Below, in pieces: positions 50,230 through 58,242 of a stretch of 64,000 nt of DNA (its first letter is position 1; each line of letters starts with the position of its first letter). The position numbers and the translations under genes were made by a program. Source of the DNA: Amycolatopsis vancoresmycina (lineage in GTDB: Bacteria; Actinomycetota; Actinomycetes; Mycobacteriales; Pseudonocardiaceae). A model generated the notes under the pieces. That model did not search any database. It was given only the letters and a program-made list of their open reading frames with translations, and had not been told where the DNA came from. The stretch lies in NCBI RefSeq assembly GCF_000716785.1, contig NZ_JNYY01000014.1, positions 186,001 to 250,000 of the forward strand. Reading direction: 5' to 3'.

Positions 50230-51221
50230 CAGGCGGACCGGTCCGCGCGCAGGGCGAGCATGGCCGCGTCGTCGCGCGGGTTCCGGTGCCGGTGGGCGAG
50301 GTCCGCGGCGAGCAGCAGCAGGTCGGGGGCCCGGCCGGAGACGCGCCAGCCGGAGCCGACGCCGTCGGTGTGCAGGACCACGACGTCGTCGTCGGCCAGC
50401 GTCAGGTGCCGGACCGGCGCCGCCGGCAGCGTGAACCCGACGACGCCGGGGGTGCTGAGCAGCAGCCGGGCCGGGCCGCCGCCGACGCTCGCCCCGCCGA
50501 CGTTGCCGACCCCGCAGAACTCGAGCCGCCGCGGGGCGATCCGCACGAGCGCGACCGCGGCGCCGCGGGTCGCCCGGAGCGCGCGGTGCATGTTCGTGAG
50601 CTGGTGCGGCAGCGGGCGGTCCGGGTTCTCGGTGAACACGCGCAACGCGGCTTCCGCGGCTTCGGCGGCGTCGGGCCCGTGGCCGAGCCCGTCGGCGACG
50701 ACGGCGGTCCGGCTGCCGGTGACCTCGGCCAGCGCGACGGCGTCCCCGCAGTACTCCTCGCCCTCGCGTGCCAGGCGGAAGTGCCCGGTGGCGCCGCGCA
50801 GCGGCGGTGAGGCGGGGTCGAGCAGGCGGGCGGCGGCGAGCGTGCCGTCCGCGGGGGAGGAGGTGATCCGGAACTCGGTCGCCATCCGCTTCACCGCGCC
50901 CAGCCCGGCGCCGAGGGTGGCGGTGGTCGTGTTGCCGTCGAGCAGCCAGTGGTCGAGGTCGGCCATGCCGGGGCCGTCGTCGGCGGCCAGCACGTCGACC
51001 CCGCGCCCGCTGAGCGACCGCTGCACGAACACCGAGCCGCCGCCGGTGTGCTTGTCGATGTTGCCCGCCAGTTCGGCGGCCACGACGGCGGCGCGGTCGG
51101 CCAGCACGGCAGGCAGCCCGGCGTCCTGCGCGGTTTCCCGCGCGACGCGGGCGGCGGCGTACCCGGCGCTGGGGTGGTCGACGCGGATCTGGCGCGTCAG
51201 TGCGGTCGCGGTGGCGGTCAT
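50229..51221 (-). CDS. RsbT-like kinase fused to RsbX-like phosphatase
   Basis: A 330-aa protein with two domains. Residues ~1-130: GHKL ATPase like RsbT (AAVVAAELAGNIDKHTGGGS, AADDGPGMADLDHWL, GAGLGAVKRMATEF). Residues ~140-330: PP2C of the RsbX/SpoIIE group (EYCGDAVALAE, AVVADGLGHGPDAAEA, VVLHTDGVGSG, PRDDAAMLAL) with all acidic ligands. In Bacillus these opposing activities are separate proteins. Here one chain could both phosphorylate and dephosphorylate stressosome STAS proteins. It overlaps rsbT by four bases. Confidence 0.88.
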   Translation of the reverse strand: MTATATALTRQIRVDHPSAGYAAARVARETAQDAGLPAVLADRAAVVAAELAGNIDKHTGGGSVFVQRSLSGRGVDVLAADDGPGMADLDHWLLDGNTTTATLGAGLGAVKRMATEFRITSSPADGTLAAARLLDPASPPLRGATGHFRLAREGEEYCGDAVALAEVTGSRTAVVADGLGHGPDAAEAAEAALRVFTENPDRPLPHQLTNMHRALRATRGAAVALVRIAPRRLEFCGVGNVGGASVGGGPARLLLSTPGVVGFTLPAAPVRHLTLADDDVVVLHTDGVGSGWRVSGRAPDLLLLAADLAHRHRNPRDDAAMLALRADRSA

Positions 51222-51640
51222 GGTTTCCAGCGCACGACCGTGACGGTGGTGCCGCGGCCGGGCTCGGTGTCGAGGTCGAAGTCGTCGACCAGGCGGCGGG
51301 TGCCGCCCAGGCCGTGCCCGAGCCCCGCGCCGGTGCTGAAGCCGTCGGTCATCGCCTGCTCGACGTCGGCGATCCCGGGCCCTTCGTCGCGCACCTGCAG
51401 CCGGATGCCCCGCCGCCCGGCGCTGTCCAGCACGGATTCCACGGTCATCGTGCCGCCCCCGCCGTGGATGTAGGCGTTGCGGACGAGCTCGCTGGCCGCG
51501 GTGACGATCTTCGTCTGGTCGACGATCGAGAAGCCGGCGGCGACCGCGGCGGCCCGGACGGCGTGGCGGGCCGCGAGCAGGTCCTCCTCCACGCGGACGG
51601 GGTGCTCACCGGACGGCGTGGTCCGCTCGTCAGGAAGCAT
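51218..51640 (-). CDS. rsbT: Anti-sigma regulatory switch kinase RsbT
   Basis: A 140-aa GHKL kinase. VTAASELVRNAYIHGGGGTM is the N box, QVRDEGPGIADVEQA the G1 box, and TGAGLGHGLGGTRRLVDDFD the glycine-rich lid. In stressosomes RsbT phosphorylates RsbS and RsbR, is then released and activates RsbU. It overlaps rsbS by 11 bases and the fusion gene by four. Confidence 0.93.
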   Translation of the reverse strand: MLPDERTTPSGEHPVRVEEDLLAARHAVRAAAVAAGFSIVDQTKIVTAASELVRNAYIHGGGGTMTVESVLDSAGRRGIRLQVRDEGPGIADVEQAMTDGFSTGAGLGHGLGGTRRLVDDFDLDTEPGRGTTVTVVRWKP

Positions 51641-52022
51641 GAGGCGCCTCTTCGGCGGCCTCGGCGGGACGGCGCCAGCCCAGCAGCTCCATCGCCTGCT
51701 CCGCGTTGAGCGCGGTCCGGACGCCGGTGAGCTGCAGCCCGAGCTCGGTCAGGGTCAGTGCGACGGCCGGGCGCATGCCGGCCACGATCATCTGCGTGCC
51801 GAGCAGCCGTCCGGTGCCGGCCAGCTGCATGAGGACGCGGGCGACGAACGAGTCGATGATCTCCAGCCGGGAGATGTCGACGATGACGCCGCGGATGCCT
51901 TCGTTCGCGATCCGCGCGGTCAGCTCGTCGGTGAACGCGAGGGCCGTCTTGTCGTCCAGGTCGCTCAGCAGCCCGCTGAGCAGGATGTCACCCAGCCGCA
52001 GGATCGGCAGGCCGGCGTTCAC
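51630..52022 (-). CDS. rsbS: Stressosome antagonist RsbS (STAS domain)
   Basis: A 130-aa single STAS domain. PILRLGDILLSGLLSDLDDK and VIVDISRLEIIDSFVARVL, where the Ser in IDSF is the phospho-acceptor, match RsbS. It forms the stressosome core with RsbR and holds RsbT in unstressed cells. GTG 52022 overlaps rsbR by four bases; the longer frame upstream belongs to the rsbR region. Confidence 0.93.
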   Translation of the reverse strand: MNAGLPILRLGDILLSGLLSDLDDKTALAFTDELTARIANEGIRGVIVDISRLEIIDSFVARVLMQLAGTGRLLGTQMIVAGMRPAVALTLTELGLQLTGVRTALNAEQAMELLGWRRPAEAAEEAPHAS

Positions 52023-52870
52023 CCGGTCACCGGGCGCGCGCTGTCGCCGAGCAGCTGCATCGCGGTCGCCAGCGCGTCGGCCAGCGAACCGCGGGTGACG
52101 ATGTGCGAGAGGTCGATGCCCAGCTGGGTGATGGTCTGCGCGATCGAGGGACGGATGCCGCTGATCACGCACTCCGCGCCCATCAGCCGGACGGCGCTGA
52201 CGGTCTGCAGCAGGTGGTGCGCGACCGCGGTGTCGACGGTCGGGACGCCGGTGATGTCGATGATCGCCACCCGCGCCTCGTTCGCCTGGATCGACTCCAG
52301 GAGGCTGTTCATCACGACCTGGGTGCGGGCGCTGTCGAGCGTGCCGATCAGGGGCACCGCGAGGACGTGCCGCCACAGCCGCACGACGGGCGTGGACAGC
52401 TCGAGCATCTGGCTGTGCTGCTCGCGGATGATCCGTTCCCGGCCGGCGGAGTAGACCTCGAAGGTCAGCACGCCCGCGCTGTCGAGCAGCTCGTTGACCA
52501 GCAGCGCGGCCCGGTAGCGCAGCGCGGAGTCGTCGGTGTGCCGCTCGATCGCGCCCAGCATCGTGCGCTTGAGGGCGAGGATCGCCATGGCCGTGGCCGA
52601 CGGCTGGGCGCCCGCGCGGGCCCGGCGTTCCGAGAGCGAGGTCAGCGCGTCCTGCACCGCCGGGTCCTGGTCGACGATCCGCGACACCGGGAGGGTGCCG
52701 GTGAGCGCGTTCCGGAGCGCTTCCAGCAGCTCGACGGCTTCGCGGCGCAGTTCGTGGCCGCCGCCGTCGCCCGCTTCCGGGCCGGCCCAGTCGCGGGCCA
52801 AGGCGGTCCGGTCCTCCTCCAGGACGCGCGCCAACACTGTGCGGACCTGGTTGTCGTCCGTGCCCAGCAC
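52019..52870 (-). CDS. rsbR: Stressosome sensor RsbR
   Basis: A 283-aa protein. The N-terminal ~160 residues are a helical globin-like/RsbRD sensor (SATAMAILALKRTMLGAIER), then a STAS domain: VLAVPLIGTLDSARTQVVMN, VAIIDITGVPTVDTAVAHHL with the conserved Thr residues targeted by RsbT. The GTG start at 52870 has AGGAGG upstream. It heads the five-gene operon rsbR-rsbS-rsbT-fusion-phosphatase with overlaps at every junction. Confidence 0.93.
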   Translation of the reverse strand: MLGTDDNQVRTVLARVLEEDRTALARDWAGPEAGDGGGHELRREAVELLEALRNALTGTLPVSRIVDQDPAVQDALTSLSERRARAGAQPSATAMAILALKRTMLGAIERHTDDSALRYRAALLVNELLDSAGVLTFEVYSAGRERIIREQHSQMLELSTPVVRLWRHVLAVPLIGTLDSARTQVVMNSLLESIQANEARVAIIDITGVPTVDTAVAHHLLQTVSAVRLMGAECVISGIRPSIAQTITQLGIDLSHIVTRGSLADALATAMQLLGDSARPVTG

Positions 52871-52922
52871 CGACCCCTCCTCCGGTGTTCGGGGCGCGCT
52901 CTGCTGTACGCCAACCTAAGTA

Positions 52923-52936
52923 TTGTCATATAACAA
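52923..52936 (-). promoter_or_regulatory. Palindromic site before the rsb operon
   Basis: TTGTCATATAACAA is a near-perfect 14-bp palindrome in a short AT-rich patch between the MarR stop and the rsbR start. It is the right size for a MarR dimer and lies 53 bases before rsbR. The MarR gene immediately upstream is a candidate regulator of the stressosome operon. Confidence 0.5.
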
Positions 52937-52944
52937 CAGTCGTG

Positions 52945-53424
52945 TCAGCGATGCAAATCCGGGGGGTCCCCGGCCGCTTCGGCCAGCGCCTGGTACTCCG
53001 CCAGCCCGGCGGCCAGTGCGGTGCGGCCCGCCGGGCTCATCTTCGTCAGCAGCAGCTCGACGCGGTCCCGGCGCCGCGCCCGCAGGTCCTGCAGGTAGGC
53101 GCGGCCGCGGTCGGACAGCCGCAGGGTCAGCTCCCGCCGGCTGCGCGCGCTGGGCAGGCGTTCGAGGAAGCCGACCGCCTCCAGCCGGTCGCACAACCGG
53201 CTCACCAGCGGCGGTGTCGAACCGAGCTGTTCGGCGAGTTCCCGCAGGTTGACGCCGTCGTGGCGGTCCAGCGCGACGACCGCGCGCAGCTGCGACACCG
53301 ACAGCGGGCGCGGCGACACGTCCCGCTCGCCCTCGACCACCGACTCGAAGAGGCGGGCGAGGCTCGACACGGCAGCCGTCCCGTCCGGGGCGGCCTGCTC
53401 GCGGGATCGATCCACGGCGTCCAC
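52945..53424 (-). CDS. MarR-family regulator next to the stressosome operon
   Basis: About 159 aa. Winged helix: LSVSQLRAVVALDRHDGVNL, LAEQLGSTPPLVSRLCDRLE, then the wing RLPSARSRRELTLRLSDRGR. The start is uncertain: GTG 53424, GTG 53415 or ATG 53454. It is upstream of rsbR on the same strand with a palindrome between them, and divergent from a GAF/SpoIIE gene. Confidence 0.85.
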   Translation of the reverse strand: MDAVDRSREQAAPDGTAAVSSLARLFESVVEGERDVSPRPLSVSQLRAVVALDRHDGVNLRELAEQLGSTPPLVSRLCDRLEAVGFLERLPSARSRRELTLRLSDRGRAYLQDLRARRRDRVELLLTKMSPAGRTALAAGLAEYQALAEAAGDPPDLHR

Positions 53425-53562
53425 TGTGGCATCTCTATGCTGAACCGGCAGCACAGCTCACGCGACTCGCCGTAGACCGGCACGCCGGAGCGGCGCAGAC
53501 TCGAGAAGGATCGACCCCCGGCGCCGGTGCGCGCGGACCCCGTGAGCAGCAGGAGGCAGGCG

Positions 53563-54780
53563 TTGGACAGATCACTGGCGGTGGAGCGTCTCCTCCGTGA
53601 CGTACCGCCGCACGACCTGCCCGGAGCGCTGCGCTCGGGCCTGGGCGAGCACTTCGGCGCCCTGTCGGTCGAACTGCTGATGGCCGACTACGCCCTGACG
53701 GAGCTGTGCCAGGTGGGCGAGCAGCCCTACACGGCGGAGCCGATCCCGGTCGAGGGCACCACCCCGGGCGCGGCGTTCCTCGCGCAGGGGGCGACGTTCG
53801 CCCACGACGGCGACCGCGTCACCGGCTACCTGCCGGTCAGCGTCCGCGGCGATCGGCTCGGCGTCCTGGCCGTGACCCTGCCGCAGGAGCCGGAACCGCA
53901 GGTCTGGGCCGAACTCGAACGGTTCGCCGAAGCGGTGGCCCACGAGCTGTTCGTCGCCGACCGGGACACCGATCTCTACATCCAGGCGCGGCGCTCCTCG
54001 CGGCTGACGCTGGCCGCGGAGATGCAGTGGCAGCTGCTGCCCGGGCGCGCCTGCACCCGGGCCGAGTTCGCGCTCGGCGGCCAGCTCGAGCCCGCCTACG
54101 CCATCTACGGCGACTGCTTCGACTGGTCGGCGTCGGCGCAGAAGCTCGCCGTGACGCTGATCAACGGCATGGGGGAGGGCAGCGAAGCGGCCCTGCTGAC
54201 CAACCTCGCGATCAACGCGCTGCGCAACGCCCGGCGGGCCGGAGTGCCGCTCGACGCCCAGGCGGAGCTCGCCGACCAGGCGCTGTACGCGCACTTCCGC
54301 GGCGCCGAGCACGTGGCCGCGCTGCTGCTGGAGTTCGACCTCGCCACCGGTGCGGTGTCCGTGGTCGACGCCGGCTCGCCCCGGCTCTGGCGGCTGCGGG
54401 ACGGCAAGGCCGAGCGGATCCTGTTCGACGAGCAGCTGCCGCTGGGCACGTTCGACGGCACGATCTACACGGTCGAAGGCTTCCAGGCGGCCGACGGCGA
54501 CCGGTTCGTCTTCGTCAGCGACGGCGTCTACAACGCGCTCGGCCTGCACGGCGAGCGCTACGGCGACCGCGAGCTGGCGGAGGCGGTGACGGCGACGGCC
54601 GAGCTGCCGGCCGCCCACGTGCCCGGCTCGATGCTGCGGGAACTGTCGACCCGGCGGCACGGCAGCCAGGCCGAGGACGACGCGATGGTCGTGTGCCTCG
54701 ACTGGTTCGGCCCGACATCGCTTTCGGGGCGCGGGGAAGGGCCGGCGCTGACGGTGTCCCGCCCCGGTCCGACGCCGTAA
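53563..54780 (+). CDS. GAF-SpoIIE phosphatase-like protein with altered metal site
   Basis: A 405-aa protein. Residues ~1-140 are GAF-like (sensor), ~150-400 the SpoIIE PP2C fold: RLTLAAEMQWQLLPG, IYGDCFDWSASA, FVSDGVYNALGL and QAEDDAMVVCLDWFG. The central motif reads LINGMGEGSEAAL, with Asn where other family members have Asp (DGMGHG), so a metal ligand may be missing. TTG 53563 has AGGAGG six bases upstream and is preferred to GTG 53527. It is divergent from the MarR gene and belongs to the same stress-signalling neighbourhood. Confidence 0.83.
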   Translation: MDRSLAVERLLRDVPPHDLPGALRSGLGEHFGALSVELLMADYALTELCQVGEQPYTAEPIPVEGTTPGAAFLAQGATFAHDGDRVTGYLPVSVRGDRLGVLAVTLPQEPEPQVWAELERFAEAVAHELFVADRDTDLYIQARRSSRLTLAAEMQWQLLPGRACTRAEFALGGQLEPAYAIYGDCFDWSASAQKLAVTLINGMGEGSEAALLTNLAINALRNARRAGVPLDAQAELADQALYAHFRGAEHVAALLLEFDLATGAVSVVDAGSPRLWRLRDGKAERILFDEQLPLGTFDGTIYTVEGFQAADGDRFVFVSDGVYNALGLHGERYGDRELAEAVTATAELPAAHVPGSMLRELSTRRHGSQAEDDAMVVCLDWFGPTSLSGRGEGPALTVSRPGPTP

Positions 54781-54810
54781 CGCCGGATCGGGGCGCCCGG
54801 TCGTCCGTCG

Positions 54811-55248
54811 TCAGGCCTGGATTTCCCGGCGGTCGGACTGGCTGCCGGTGATCTCGATGCGCCGCGGCTTGGCCTTCTCGGCGATCGGGATGCGCAGTGT
54901 CAGCACCCCAGCCTCGTAGTCGGCCGCGATGTGGTCGGTGTCGAGGGTGTCGCCGAGGAACAGCTGGCGCGAGAAGACCCCGAGGGGCCGTTCGGAGACC
55001 TGCATCTGCACGTCGTCGCCGCCGGGCAGCGGGCGGCGTTCGGCCTTGACGGTCAGCACGTTGCGCTCGATGTCGAGCTCGATGGCGTCCGCGGCGACGC
55101 CGGGCAGGTCGAAGCAGACCACGAACTCGTCACCGGCGCGGTAGGCGTCCATCGGCATCGCGGCCGGCTTGGACCAGGTGCCCGCGGTGCCGAAGACCTG
55201 CTGGGTGAAGCGGTCCAGCTCGCGGAACGGGTCGGTGCGCATCAACAT
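54811..55248 (-). CDS. Hsp20/alpha-crystallin small heat-shock protein
   Basis: A 145-aa chaperone that keeps denaturing proteins soluble. FRELDRFTQQVFG opens it; the crystallin domain has MPMDAYRAGDEFVVCFDLPG, IELDIERNVLTVKAERRPLP and ends with GVLTLRIPIAEKAKPRRIEI, including the conserved GVL. ATG 55248 has AGGAGGAGG seven bases upstream. Two RheA-type operators overlap its promoter, suggesting thermally relieved repression as for hsp18 of Streptomyces albus, but no rheA gene is in the window. Confidence 0.94.
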   Translation of the reverse strand: MLMRTDPFRELDRFTQQVFGTAGTWSKPAAMPMDAYRAGDEFVVCFDLPGVAADAIELDIERNVLTVKAERRPLPGGDDVQMQVSERPLGVFSRQLFLGDTLDTDHIAADYEAGVLTLRIPIAEKAKPRRIEITGSQSDRREIQA

Positions 55249-55295
55249 CGGTGTCCTCCTCCTGGCTTCGACGGTGGGTGTCAACACGCCCTTCT

Positions 55296-55348
55296 GTTCT
55301 AGCATGTCATCCAAACGATGACAAGTCTGAGGTCATCATCAAGATGAC
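55296..55348 (-). promoter_or_regulatory. hsp20 promoter with two RheA-type operators
   Basis: On the minus strand TTGTCA (55324-55319) and TAGAAC (55301-55296) are 17 bases apart. Operator 1, TGTCATC-CAAAC-GATGACA (55305-55323), fits the published RheA site TGTCATC-N5-GATGACA exactly and overlaps both promoter elements. Operator 2, GTCATC-ATCAA-GATGAC (55332-55348), lies 26 bases further upstream, toward the SDR gene. Confidence 0.78.
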
Positions 55349-55414
55349 AGACTGAATCGCCCGCGGACGGGAACACGGAGACCGAGAGCCGTTTCCGCAC
55401 CCTGAGGAGCCACC

Positions 55415-56257
55415 GTGTCCCAGCAGCCCCCGCAGCAGCAGAACCCGCCCGGGACGACCGCCGCGATGACGCCGCGCCCCGACCACGGCGAGCACACCTA
55501 CCGCGGCTCCGGCAAGCTGACCGGCAAGGCGGCGCTCATCACCGGGGCGGACAGCGGCATCGGCCGCGCGGTCGCGATCGCCTACGCGCGCGAAGGCGCC
55601 GACGTGCTGATCTCCTACCTGGACGAGCACGAGGACGCCGAAGAGACGCGGCGCTGGGTGGAGGAGGCCGGCCGCAAGGCCGTCGTCGTGCCCGGCGACG
55701 TCGCCGACCCGGCGCACTGCCGGGCGCTCGTCGCGCGGGCGGTCGAGGAGTTCGGGCGGCTCGACGTGCTGGTCAACAACGCCGCCTTCCAGATGACCCA
55801 CGAGACCCTCGAAGAGATCCCGGACGAGGAGTGGGACCACACGATCGCCACCAACCTGAGCGCGTTCTTCCACCTCGCCAAGGCGGCCGTGCCGCACCTG
55901 AAGCCGGGCGCGTCGATCATCGGCAGCTCGTCGGTGAACTCCGACAACCCGACCCCGCAGCTGCTGCCCTACGACGTGACGAAGGCGGGCATCGCGAACA
56001 TGTGCGCGGCGCTGGCCCAGCTGCTGGGACCGCGGGGGATCCGGGCCAACAGCGTCGCGCCGGGGCCGATCTGGACGCCGCTGATCCCGTCGACCATGCC
56101 GGAGGAGGCGGTGAAGTCCTTCGGCGAGCAGGTGCCGCTGGGCCGCGCCGGCCAGCCGGCCGAACTGGCGCCGGTGTACGTGCTGCTCGCCTCCGACGAC
56201 GGCAGTTACGTGTCCGGGGCGCGGGTCGCGGTGACCGGCGGGACGCCCATCCTCTGA
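55415..56257 (+). CDS. SDR family oxidoreductase (general stress protein 39-like)
   Basis: A 280-aa SDR with a ~35-residue N-terminal extension (PRPDHGEHTYRGSGKLTGKA) typical of the YdaD/GSP39 and YhdF group. TGADSGIGRAVAIAYAREGA binds NAD(P); DVLVNNAAFQMTHETLEEI, SSSVNSDNPTPQLLPYDVTK (Ser and YxxxK) and VSGARVAVTGGTPIL complete it. In Bacillus the homologues belong to the SigB general-stress regulon. It shares the intergenic region with hsp20 and its operators. Confidence 0.9.
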   Translation: MSQQPPQQQNPPGTTAAMTPRPDHGEHTYRGSGKLTGKAALITGADSGIGRAVAIAYAREGADVLISYLDEHEDAEETRRWVEEAGRKAVVVPGDVADPAHCRALVARAVEEFGRLDVLVNNAAFQMTHETLEEIPDEEWDHTIATNLSAFFHLAKAAVPHLKPGASIIGSSSVNSDNPTPQLLPYDVTKAGIANMCAALAQLLGPRGIRANSVAPGPIWTPLIPSTMPEEAVKSFGEQVPLGRAGQPAELAPVYVLLASDDGSYVSGARVAVTGGTPIL

Positions 56258-56266
56258 CGCCGGCGA

Positions 56267-58039
56267 TCAGCGGCCGCGGGGATCCTCGCTCTCGCCCTGC
56301 TCGCTCGGCTGGGTGGCCGCGGCCGCGATCTCCGCTCCCGACGGCTTGCCATCGGGGTGGCCGCGGGTGACGTGGGCTTCGGCGCGCATCCGCGCCACCA
56401 TCTGCGGGTAGTGCAGCTCGAACGCCGGGCGCTCCGAGCGGATGCGGGGCAGCTCCAGGAAGTTGTGCCGGGGCGGCGGGCTGGTGGTGGCCCATTCGAG
56501 CGAGTTGCCGTAGCCCCAGGGGTCGTCGACGGTGATGGGTTCGCCGTAGCGGTAGCTCTTGAAGACGTTCCAGATGAACGGCAGCACCGACAGGCCCAGC
56601 AGGAACGCGCCGATCGTGGAAACCATGTGCATCCAGGTGAACCCGTCGCTCGACAGGTAGTCGGCGTAGCGGCGCGGCATGCCCGCGTCGCCGAGCCAGT
56701 GCTGGATGAGGAACGTCGTGTGGAAGCCGATGAACGTCGTCCAGAAGTGCCACTTCGCCAGCCGTTCGTCGAGCATCCGGCCGGTGATCTTGGGGAACCA
56801 GAAGTAGATGCCGGCGAAGGTGGCGAAGACGATCGTGCCGAACAGCACGTAGTGGAAGTGGGCGACGACGAAGTAGCTGTCGTGGACGTGGAAGTCCAGC
56901 GGCGGGGACGCGAGGATGACCCCGGTCAGGCCGCCGAGCAGGAACGTCACCATGAAGCCGACCGACCACAGCATCGGCGACTCGAACGTCAGCCGGCCCC
57001 GCCACATCGTGCCGATCCAGTTGAAGAACTTGATCCCGGTCGGCACCGCGATGAGGAACGTCATGATCGAGAAGAACGGCAGCAGCACGGCACCGGTGGC
57101 GAACATGTGGTGCGCCCACACCACCGCCGAGAGCCCGGTGATCCCGATCGTCGCGAACACCATCAGCTTGTAGCCGAACAGCGGTTTCCGGCTGAACACC
57201 GGCACGATCTCGGTCACGATCCCGAAGTAGGGCAGCGCGACCACGTAGACCTCGGGGTGGCCGAAGAACCAGAACAGGTGCTGCCACAGGATCGCGCCGC
57301 CGTTCTCCGGGTCGAACACGTGCGCGCCGAGGTGCCGGTCGGCCAGCAGCGCGAACAGCGCCGCGGTCAGGATCGGGAACGCGAGCAGGATCAGGATCGA
57401 CGTGAACAGGATGTTCCAGGTGAAGATCGGCATGCGCCACATGAGCATCCCGGGACAGCGCAGGCACACCACGGTGGTGATCATGTTGACCGCGCCGAGG
57501 ATCGTGCCGAGGCCGGCCACGATCAGCCCGGTGATCCACAGGTCGCCGCCGACGCCGGGGCTGTGCACGGCGTCCGACAGCGGCGTGTAGGCGGTCCAGC
57601 CGAAGTCGGGCGGGCCGCCGGGGGTGGCGTAGGCGGAGAGCACGATCGTCCCGCCGAACAGGTACAGCCAGTAGGAGAACGCGTTGAGCCGGGGGAACGC
57701 CACGTCCGGCGAGCCGATCTGCAGCGGCAGCACGAAGTTGGCGAACCCGAACAGGTTCGGCGTGGCGTAGAGCAGCAGCATGATCGTGCCGTGCATGGTG
57801 AACAGCTGGTTGTACTGCTCCGGCGACAGGAACTGCAGGCCGGGCCGGGCCAGCTCGCCGCGCATCAGCAGCGCCGTCAGGCCGCCGATCAGGAAGAACC
57901 CGAACGACGTCGTCAGGTACAGCACGCCGATCGTCTTGTGGTCGGTGGTGCGGATGGTCTTCAGGATCGTCTCGCCGCGCTTCCCCCGGTGCACCGGGCG
58001 GTGCGGGATCGGGGCCGGGCGTGCCACCGTGTCGGTCAT
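56267..58039 (-). CDS. ctaD: Cytochrome c oxidase subunit I (aa3 type), stand-alone
   Basis: A 590-aa protein with 12 membrane helices. TMHGTIMLLLYATPNLFGFA has a heme-a His, WFFGHPEVYVVALP the CuB His with the cross-linked Tyr, VWAHHMFATGAV the next CuB ligands, and VVAHFHYVLFGT the two heme ligands. These make it catalytically complete. CtaC, CtaE and assembly genes are not adjacent, as is common for extra ctaD copies in actinobacteria. The C-terminal ~30 residues are acidic. ATG 58039. Confidence 0.95.
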   Translation of the reverse strand: MTDTVARPAPIPHRPVHRGKRGETILKTIRTTDHKTIGVLYLTTSFGFFLIGGLTALLMRGELARPGLQFLSPEQYNQLFTMHGTIMLLLYATPNLFGFANFVLPLQIGSPDVAFPRLNAFSYWLYLFGGTIVLSAYATPGGPPDFGWTAYTPLSDAVHSPGVGGDLWITGLIVAGLGTILGAVNMITTVVCLRCPGMLMWRMPIFTWNILFTSILILLAFPILTAALFALLADRHLGAHVFDPENGGAILWQHLFWFFGHPEVYVVALPYFGIVTEIVPVFSRKPLFGYKLMVFATIGITGLSAVVWAHHMFATGAVLLPFFSIMTFLIAVPTGIKFFNWIGTMWRGRLTFESPMLWSVGFMVTFLLGGLTGVILASPPLDFHVHDSYFVVAHFHYVLFGTIVFATFAGIYFWFPKITGRMLDERLAKWHFWTTFIGFHTTFLIQHWLGDAGMPRRYADYLSSDGFTWMHMVSTIGAFLLGLSVLPFIWNVFKSYRYGEPITVDDPWGYGNSLEWATTSPPPRHNFLELPRIRSERPAFELHYPQMVARMRAEAHVTRGHPDGKPSGAEIAAAATQPSEQGESEDPRGR

Positions 58040-58084
58040 CGGACTCCCACCTGGTGCTGCCGGGGACGGGCTTGTCCCGCGCGC

Positions 58085-58110
58085 GTACCCACCCGCGGGC
58101 GCGGATACAC
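58085..58110 (-). promoter_or_regulatory. Possible SigB-class promoter of ctaD
   Basis: On the minus strand GTGT (58110-58107), 16 bases, GGGTAC (58090-58085), resembling the SigB/SigF pattern GTTT-N14-17-GGGTAY. It lies 46 bases before the start codon. The -35 is imperfect. Confidence 0.35.
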
Positions 58111-58162
58111 GCGCCGGACGGGACCGGGTGCGGGACCAGCCGTCCGGGGTAACGGCGTGGGT

Positions 58163-58187
58163 GGTTAGCCGCGGTACCGCCGGGTAG
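58163..58187 (+). promoter_or_regulatory. Possible SigB-class promoter of the DUF4383 gene
   Basis: GGTT (58163-58166), 15 bases, GGGTAG (58182-58187). This is close to the SigB-type GGTTT-N14-16-GGGTAY pattern. The distance to the start at 58243 is suitable. Confidence 0.4.
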
Positions 58188-58242
58188 CCGCCCGGTCTGG
58201 CTCCGTCCACCGGCGGGGCGCCGACCGCGGAAAGGAAACCCC

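Noticed and set aside
46960..51243. A plus-strand open frame of about 1430 codons
   Set aside because: It is antisense to the aldolase-like and rsb genes and crosses the GntR gene in another frame. No family features.
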